A stretch of DNA of 64,000 bases, taken from IMG/VR virus record IMGVR_UViG_3300020385_000006, positions 62,001 through 126,000 of that record; one strand, written 5' to 3'. Within the stretch, counting starts at the first letter, position 1. Every line of letters begins with the position of its first letter. Positions 59,462 through 64,000 of the stretch are shown here, piece after piece. The notes beneath the pieces are model-generated. The model made no database searches. It was not told where the DNA came from and saw only the letters and a program-made list of their open reading frames with translations. The stretch is from a virus. Both the position numbers and the translations under genes were made by a program.

Positions 59462-59875
59462 CTAATCTTCTGATAAAGATTCACCTATCTTATAATAACG
59501 ATTTAAAACAGTACCCATATCTTCATATGCCGATTCTAAACGTTGTTGCATTGAACTCATCTCTGTTGCAGTTTTTTCAAAAACTTTATAAGCTTCATTC
59601 ATTTGTTTCATATGTCTAGAAGTAGTAACATTATCAAACCAATGTTCAGTTTCTGATAAAGTCATCTTTTCTGCCCGTTCTACCACGCTTTTTAGAGTCT
59701 CTGCAACTTCTTTTAATCTACCCGAACCATATACCATCTCACCTAACTTATGAAAATTACCGACTGCTTCAAGAAACTCATTACGTTCTTCTTTTGTCAT
59801 TTTTTCATCATCTGTTTCTCCTAAATATTTTTCATTTAAGATATGCTTCATTAATTTGTTTTCGTATTTGTTCAT
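59462..59875 (-). CDS. Helical head-region protein (137 aa)
   Basis: All-helical, charged protein (MNKYENKLMKHILNEKYLGE, then EFLEAVGNFHKLGEMVYG and EHWFDNVTTSRHMKQMNEAY). The N-terminus is basic and has ILNE, which could be a prohead cleavage signal. It overlaps the preceding gene by TAATG and lies between protease and bS21. Candidate prohead core or internal protein. No homologue is recognised by eye. Confidence 0.65.
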   Translation of the reverse strand: MNKYENKLMKHILNEKYLGETDDEKMTKEERNEFLEAVGNFHKLGEMVYGSGRLKEVAETLKSVVERAEKMTLSETEHWFDNVTTSRHMKQMNEAYKVFEKTATEMSSMQQRLESAYEDMGTVLNRYYKIGESLSED

Positions 59876-60177
59876 TATATATCTCCTATATCTGCAGAAA
59901 AAGTATCTTGTTTAGCTAAATTTTGTTTCCGATCTAACATTTTTCCCATTGCAGCAACTTGCTTTTCTGCTCCTTGCAAATATCTAGCAACTTGATTTTG
60001 TAATTGTTGATATTGAGGATCACCAGTTTCTTCATCTTTAGCTTCTAATGCAGTTACTATTTCTTTTTGAAAATCTTCCATTGCTGTGAGTAGTCCATTT
60101 GTTTGTTCAATAAAGTATGCATAATCAACTGGTTCTGATTGTTCCTTTAATAATTTACTTAATTTTATCCTACTCAT
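59875..60177 (-). CDS. Candidate prohead core or cargo protein with LLKE N-terminus (100 aa)
   Basis: The start is the ATG at 60177, preceded by GGAGAGAAG; an upstream ATG in the same frame would add 30 residues inside the preceding gene and is rejected. The N-terminus MSRIKLSKLLKEQSEPVDYA contains LLKE after a basic helix, the targeting-plus-cleavage pattern of internal head proteins. The remainder is a coiled coil (QYQQLQNQVARYLQGAEKQV, about 57-76). It overlaps the preceding gene by 8 bases and the next by TAATG. Confidence 0.7.
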   Translation of the reverse strand: MSRIKLSKLLKEQSEPVDYAYFIEQTNGLLTAMEDFQKEIVTALEAKDEETGDPQYQQLQNQVARYLQGAEKQVAAMGKMLDRKQNLAKQDTFSADIGDI

Positions 60178-60379
60178 AACTTCTCTCCGCTGGTATATTT
60201 CCGAACACGTCCGGTCCAGATGGTTTAGTTCCATTTTTTGATTTACTAGCATATTTACTACGACCATCCTCTAATCCTGATGTTCCTTCATTTGCCAATG
60301 TATCAAATACTTCGCCAGTACCTTTTGATCCTTTTTTATTATAAGGACCGTATTGTGATTGTAAATCTTCTAATGCCAT
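60170..60379 (-). CDS. Small head-region protein (69 aa)
   Basis: MALEDLQSQYGPYNKKGSKG followed by a Gly-, Ser- and Lys-rich unstructured middle and the end GPDVFGNIPAERSYE. It lies between protease and the LLKE protein, 2 bases after the protease stop. Small Gly-rich proteins of this style are found near the head genes in related phages, but no role is known to me. A virion protein or assembly factor is likely. Confidence 0.65.
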   Translation of the reverse strand: MALEDLQSQYGPYNKKGSKGTGEVFDTLANEGTSGLEDGRSKYASKSKNGTKPSGPDVFGNIPAERSYE

Positions 60380-60381
60380 AA

Positions 60382-60987
60382 TTAAAACTCCGTTATAATA
60401 TCAGTAATAATACGTTCTACATTTGCAAATTTATTTGCAGTAACAGATCCTTTAGATTCATTTACTGGAGATAAAAATGCTCCATGAGTGGATGGATTAG
60501 AAACAAAGTCAAATGCAATTAATTCAAAGTCTGGCTGTACCTCTAATGTATCTCCGCCTTCTCTCATTACTTCTTTAACAGATCCCATTCCTCGTGATGA
60601 TATACCTAATCGTATACCTGATTTAAAAAGTTCTTTAAGAATATTTCCTGCAGGAGTTCCTAACACTTCAACTTTACCTACCAAATCATCCCCTTGCCAT
60701 CCCATTTCTAAAACGTTATGAGATACATTATTTAAATTAACTACCGATGAATCCGGATGATCCAATTCTCCTAATGCACGTCGTTCTTTGATAAATGTAG
60801 CAGAATAATTATTTGCTTCACGCATTAAAGTTTCTTTTGGATAAATTCTTCCATTTTGATTTTTTGCTTCTGCTCTCTGAAGAACTCCTTTTACAATTAA
60901 TTTACCATTATTTTGAGTTAATGATTCATTTATTGCTTGGGGTGATACTTCAAATACTGTATAATCTACTAAAAGTTGCTTATTCAT
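60382..60987 (-). CDS. 21: Prohead protease, gp21-like (201 aa)
   Basis: Serine protease that matures the prohead by removing scaffold and propeptides. The fold is that of phage/herpesvirus assemblins. Catalytic candidates are His77 in GELDHPD (about 73-79) and Ser130/131 in IRLGISSRGMGSV (about 125-137), the conserved SSRG-type motif. The segment QPDFELIAFDFVSNPSTHGA (about 151-170) is also conserved. Length is near T4 gp21 (212 aa). It is encoded just upstream of the scaffold and capsid genes, with three small helical genes and bS21 in between. Cleavage rule (L/I)xE is expected to apply to several proteins in this window. Confidence 0.95.
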   Translation of the reverse strand: MNKQLLVDYTVFEVSPQAINESLTQNNGKLIVKGVLQRAEAKNQNGRIYPKETLMREANNYSATFIKERRALGELDHPDSSVVNLNNVSHNVLEMGWQGDDLVGKVEVLGTPAGNILKELFKSGIRLGISSRGMGSVKEVMREGGDTLEVQPDFELIAFDFVSNPSTHGAFLSPVNESKGSVTANKFANVERIITDIITEF

Positions 60988-60989
60988 TT

Positions 60990-61142
60990 TTATCCTTTAT
61001 TATATAATCCTGAATTTATAAAAGCAACGTGTTGTTCGTATCGCTTTCTTTCATCTGCATATTTACGTTTTTGTTCTTGTAATGTTAAATTTTGGTTTTC
61101 TTTAGCCTTTACAAATTGTTGCCAAGTTCTATTTAATATCAT
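60990..61142 (-). CDS. Small basic protein (50 aa) upstream of protease
   Basis: A short gene overlapping the preceding one by ATGA (start 61142, preceding stop 61141-61139) and ending 2 bases before the protease ATG. The product MILNRTWQQFVKAKENQNLT continues with LQEQKRKYADERKRYEQHVA and ends INSGLYNKG. It is basic and helical. Tight coupling on both sides supports a real gene although it is short. It may be a core or cofactor of the protease. Confidence 0.75.
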   Translation of the reverse strand: MILNRTWQQFVKAKENQNLTLQEQKRKYADERKRYEQHVAFINSGLYNKG

Positions 61143-61786
61143 TGTGATAGTTCCTTTAATCGATTTGCTACTCGTAACATGCGTTCATTAATTTTTGCAA
61201 AACGTCTACCAGTTGCTTTCCAGAAATGGCCGGACTGTACTCCCATTTCGGTTTTCAATCGTAAATTGTTATTGACGATTTTTTCCATCTCGCCTAACAT
61301 TTTATTAACTTCCATGATACCTCTGTTAACTTTTTGTTGAGGAGTTGATGTAGGATCTTTTTTATAATCGCGATATGAAATTTCATGAAGATCTTCCATA
61401 GTTGATATCATTTTTTTATACATACTTTCAAAATGCTTTTCAGAAGATTTAGATTTTTTATAATCAAATACTTCTGCATTATCATTTTCATCTTCTGATT
61501 TACCAAATGCATGAGGAGTTTTTACAGGACCTTCGCCGCCATCTAAATTACCAGTCACATTAGCTTCTTCTAATTCTTTATCTTTAACAGCCTTTTTCAT
61601 TGGCTCTTTTTTATCACCATCACCGTCCATATCTAAATAATCTGGCTTAGCGGCTTCATCAACTTCTTTATCTTTAACGGCCTTTTTAAAAGGCTCTGTT
61701 TTATCACCATCTTTATCTACGTCCATGAAATCGGGTTTAGCTTTTGCTTCTTGTAAATATTTTTGCAATTCTTCGATTAGTTTCAT
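61139..61786 (-). CDS. Prohead core/cargo candidate with two EF-hand-like repeats (215 aa)
   Basis: The N-terminus MKLIEELQKYLQEAKAKPDF has a basic-amphipathic helix ending LQE|A, an ideal gp21 site. Residues 17-46 and 47-76 are tandem copies of KPDFMDVDKDGDKTEPFKKA and the following VKDKEVDEAA, each with a DxDxDGD calcium-binding loop. The repeat junctions VDE|AA and LEE|AN also fit the cleavage pattern. The C-terminal 110 residues are helical and basic. It lies between a small virion protein gene and the 50-aa gene. The role in the prohead core is suggested by context and cleavage sites only. Confidence 0.75.
   Translation of the reverse strand: MKLIEELQKYLQEAKAKPDFMDVDKDGDKTEPFKKAVKDKEVDEAAKPDYLDMDGDGDKKEPMKKAVKDKELEEANVTGNLDGGEGPVKTPHAFGKSEDENDNAEVFDYKKSKSSEKHFESMYKKMISTMEDLHEISYRDYKKDPTSTPQQKVNRGIMEVNKMLGEMEKIVNNNLRLKTEMGVQSGHFWKATGRRFAKINERMLRVANRLKELSQ
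61559..61738 (-). repeat. Two tandem 90-bp repeats encoding EF-hand-like modules
   Basis: Units 61738-61649 and 61648-61559 encode the KPDxxDxDxDGDKxEPxKKA modules of the 215-aa protein. Confidence 0.85.
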
Positions 61787-61790
61787 AACA

Positions 61791-62120
61791 TTATCCTATT
61801 TTAATACCTTTAAATACAAATATCTTAGGGGTGTCTGCAACTGAACCTGAAATTTGAATTACAGACAAATCATGTATTTCTCCAGTATTTAGATTAGGTG
61901 CATATAATTCGCCTCCCTGGACTAAACTCATTGTCGCTTTTCCAGGAGCAGCTATCAATACGGGGCCATAACCTAACATCGATCCGGTAAAATCGACTTG
62001 CCCTCCGGTATATTCATATACTGCATTATATTTTCCAGTACCTGGATGTATGTTATGTGCATAATATGCATCTGATATACTTGACGATACCCAATATGGA
62101 TTATCATATACTCTAGCCAT
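61791..62120 (-). CDS. Small beta-rich head protein candidate (109 aa)
   Basis: A compact beta protein with MARVYDNPYWVSSSISDAYY (1-20) and later ATMSLVQGGELYAPNLNTGE and ISGSVADTPKIFVFKGIKIG at the end. It overlaps the preceding gene by one base and lies between portal-side genes and core protein genes. It might be a head decoration or internal protein. No family match is possible by eye. Confidence 0.65.
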   Translation of the reverse strand: MARVYDNPYWVSSSISDAYYAHNIHPGTGKYNAVYEYTGGQVDFTGSMLGYGPVLIAAPGKATMSLVQGGELYAPNLNTGEIHDLSVIQISGSVADTPKIFVFKGIKIG

Positions 62121-62962
62121 TACTTAGTCTCCATATTTTTAAGTTCATTAACTAGTTCATAATATCGTAACATTGTTAATACATCCTTATCTTGAATAGA
62201 ATGTTGATTAGATAATTTAGTTAATAAATTGGCAACCTCAGTTAATTTAATACGAATTACTTTATTAGGTACAGTTGACTTTAATGATATTATATTAGAT
62301 TTCAATTCTGCAGTTTCTTTTAAAATATATTTTTTAAGTTTTACAGAATTTGTCACATTATTAATATATTCACGAAGCATATTTTTCTGTGCCATTGATA
62401 ATGTATTATATTTTTCATTGAATTTATCTACAACTAATTTTGATGCCAACAATCTAACATCTTTATGTTGTGAAGATAATGTTGGAGCATTTTGCTTTTT
62501 TAAATTTTCAGTTTGAATATGTTCTATTAAAACATGTTTACTTGATACATATTCAGCCGGTTGGTCGGCTTCCGCAAATTCAAATATTTTATATGTAGAT
62601 GCATGCACTTTATAATTTGTAATTCTAGATTTAAAAAAGTCTTCTAAATTATAAGTGCTTTTCAAATCTTTTATCAAATTATATTTATCTCGCCTTAATT
62701 GTATCTCATTGAGTTGTTTACGAGATCTTATAACTGCATCTATTAAATCAACTGCTTTTGATTCCGATAAAAATTTTTCTTGTGCGACAGTGCGATATAA
62801 TTTTAATTCTTTAGCTAATTCTGAATTAGATTTAAAATGTTTTTTAATCACGCGAAGTGCTTTTGAATTTTTATTATTCATTGTGTCCGAAGCCACCTGT
62901 CGTACGAGCAATTCAAATATAATACCGGTATTTTTAACCTTAGAATGTTTTATTCGTTTCAT
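62120..62962 (-). CDS. Basic helical protein downstream of portal (280 aa)
   Basis: MKRIKHSKVKNTGIIFELLV continues with RQVASDTMNNKNSKALRVIK, a basic opening familiar from T4-like phage genomes near gp20, with unknown role. The rest is almost wholly helical and rich in Lys, Leu and Asn, including RDKYNLIKDLKSTYNLEDFF and a C-terminal leucine-rich helix. It follows portal by 66 bases and may be a scaffold or packaging accessory. A variant AATAAATAT element lies at 62993-63001. Confidence 0.7.
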   Translation of the reverse strand: MKRIKHSKVKNTGIIFELLVRQVASDTMNNKNSKALRVIKKHFKSNSELAKELKLYRTVAQEKFLSESKAVDLIDAVIRSRKQLNEIQLRRDKYNLIKDLKSTYNLEDFFKSRITNYKVHASTYKIFEFAEADQPAEYVSSKHVLIEHIQTENLKKQNAPTLSSQHKDVRLLASKLVVDKFNEKYNTLSMAQKNMLREYINNVTNSVKLKKYILKETAELKSNIISLKSTVPNKVIRIKLTEVANLLTKLSNQHSIQDKDVLTMLRYYELVNELKNMETK

Positions 62963-63028
62963 GAAGCATCGCCCTGTATAATCATACTTTTTAATAAATA
63001 TGCTATTGTTTTAGAAATCAATATATAA

Positions 63029-64000
63029 TTATTCCTCAATTAATTGAGACTCATCTAACATTGTTCCAGAATCTGGTTCACTTGATTCATTTATTAATGT
63101 TTGTTTTAAAATTTTAGATGATTTCATTGAATTAATTAATGAATTTATTTGTATATTTTCTGTACTTAAAGGCGATCCACCACGGTACTGATGTTGTAAT
63201 GGTGACTTATCTGTGGATAATGACGAGCCTAATGATTTAATTGCCAATGGATCACGTCCATGTGGTGAATCATGAGTCCCCCATGATTGATGTTTTTCTG
63301 GGCGACCTGTACCTGCTACATGTTCTTGCTCCTGGCCTGGTAATAAACCTCCTTTATTTGCAACATGCATTGAAGCAATGTCATGAGGCGTACCAAATGA
63401 TTGATTTGTTTTTACAGGATCATTACCTTCTGATTTAATTTGTTCGCGACGGAAATCTTGTTTTAAATCTTCTATTACTTGTTCTTGTTCTCTAGTCCAT
63501 TCATCATGACTTAATCCAAATACATTTTCATATATCCATCGTTGCGAAAATAAATTAGATTCTTTCATATTTGTAGCTAATCCAATTTTACTTTCTAATA
63601 CTTCTACTTTTTGTTTTTCGTATATAATAGATGGGTTAGTTAAAGATAACTCAAAATTAACTAAATCCGCATCTTTATATCCTTGTGTATATAAATGTAC
63701 AATTGCAATTTTAGTTAATTCAGATACAAATATTTTTTGTATACGTTCAATTGTTCTTGCAAACCGAACATCTTCTGCTGCTAATGTTGCCTTTCCTTCA
63801 ACTCCTTCATCATAACCTAAAAATGCTTTTGGTATTTTTAATGCAGAAAATAATTTATTTTTCAAGTAATCAATATCTTCAATTTGCCCTTCAGATGATA
63901 GACCTGGTAATGCTTCAATTGATGTACCAGACTCGCCTCCACGAACTGGCATAAAATAATCTTCAATCATATTTTGCATATTAAATTTAAGATTATAATC
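63029..64000 (-). CDS. 20: Portal protein, gp20-like, C-terminal part (start beyond window edge)
   Basis: Dodecameric DNA gate at the portal vertex. The frame is open to the edge; visible residues start DYNLKFNMQNMIEDYFMPVR and the following GGESGTSIEALPGLSSEGQI, then EDIDYLKNKLFSALKIPKAF, the conserved clip/stem region of gp20. The AAEDVRFARTIERIQKIFVS segment is also a portal signature. The last 110 residues, Gly-, Ser- and His-rich with THDSPHGRDPLAIKSLGSSL, form an extended tail not seen in T4. The TATAAATAT variant at 62993 is downstream of its stop. Confidence 0.95.
   Translation of the reverse strand, partial: DYNLKFNMQNMIEDYFMPVRGGESGTSIEALPGLSSEGQIEDIDYLKNKLFSALKIPKAFLGYDEGVEGKATLAAEDVRFARTIERIQKIFVSELTKIAIVHLYTQGYKDADLVNFELSLTNPSIIYEKQKVEVLESKIGLATNMKESNLFSQRWIYENVFGLSHDEWTREQEQVIEDLKQDFRREQIKSEGNDPVKTNQSFGTPHDIASMHVANKGGLLPGQEQEHVAGTGRPEKHQSWGTHDSPHGRDPLAIKSLGSSLSTDKSPLQHQYRGGSPLSTENIQINSLINSMKSSKILKQTLINESSEPDSGTMLDESQLIEE

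Noticed and set aside
60178-60267. Longer 130-aa form of the LLKE protein beginning at 60267
   Set aside because: The extra 30 residues lie within the preceding gene, and the good ribosome site is before the ATG at 60177.
60672-60690. Third copy of the TTTGGTAG promoter block inside the protease gene
   Set aside because: Only the eight-base core matches; no TAnnTTTG box at the proper distance, and it is within a coding gene.

Overview
This window is a contiguous piece of a large, AT-rich tailed-phage genome (T4-like myovirus architecture). Every gene I can support lies on the minus strand, so transcription runs from the right edge to the left. The head and tail module follows T4 logic: portal (gp20) at the right edge, prohead protease (gp21), scaffold (gp22), major capsid protein (gp23), then neck (gp13/14/15-like), sheath (gp18), tube (gp19), a gp26-like hub/chaperone gene with an overlapping out-of-frame extension, tape measure, and baseplate proteins. 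A family A DNA polymerase, a gp32-like ssDNA-binding protein and a RecA-type recombinase close the left end. Large terminase, helicase and clamp-loader genes are not in the window.

Layout in transcription order. 64000-60990: portal, a basic helical protein, two small virion or core candidates and a 50-aa gene. 60987-56311: protease, three small helical or core-associated genes, a phage ribosomal protein bS21, scaffold and capsid protein, ended by a strong terminator. 56228-54306: an AAA+ ATPase with its own promoter, PhoH and a small conserved gene. 54313-20422: one small conserved gene and then about 33 kb of fibre, adhesin and tail-decoration genes, including proteins of 2911, 2096, 1253 and 1222 residues built from repeats and shared cassettes. 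20393-6375: neck, sheath, tube, tape measure and baseplate. 6332-1: family A polymerase, several unknown small proteins, gp32 and RecA.

The host is probably a member of Bacteroidota. Two promoters, upstream of gp32 and of the AAA+ ATPase, have TTTG, 20 bases, then a TAnnTTTG-like box, which is the Bacteroidota sigma-factor pattern. A tail protein carries two copies of a domain (GWNxIG ... FNGIG ... GQGYQIK) that I associate with flavobacterial surface proteins. The phage bS21 has a C-terminus that resembles Bacteroidota bS21. Many phage genes nevertheless have clear AAGGA or GAGGA Shine-Dalgarno sequences, which Bacteroidota normally use little.

Points of most interest are the phage bS21 set among genes with strong Shine-Dalgarno sequences; a set of small proteins whose N-termini look like prohead-targeting peptides ending in a gp21-type cleavage site; a probable +1 or -2 frameshift in the gp26-like gene before the tape measure; an atypical family A polymerase in the tail module; and the very large modular fibre locus. 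No tRNA, CRISPR, insertion sequence, integrase or attachment site was seen, and no stretch above 300 bases lacks a gene.
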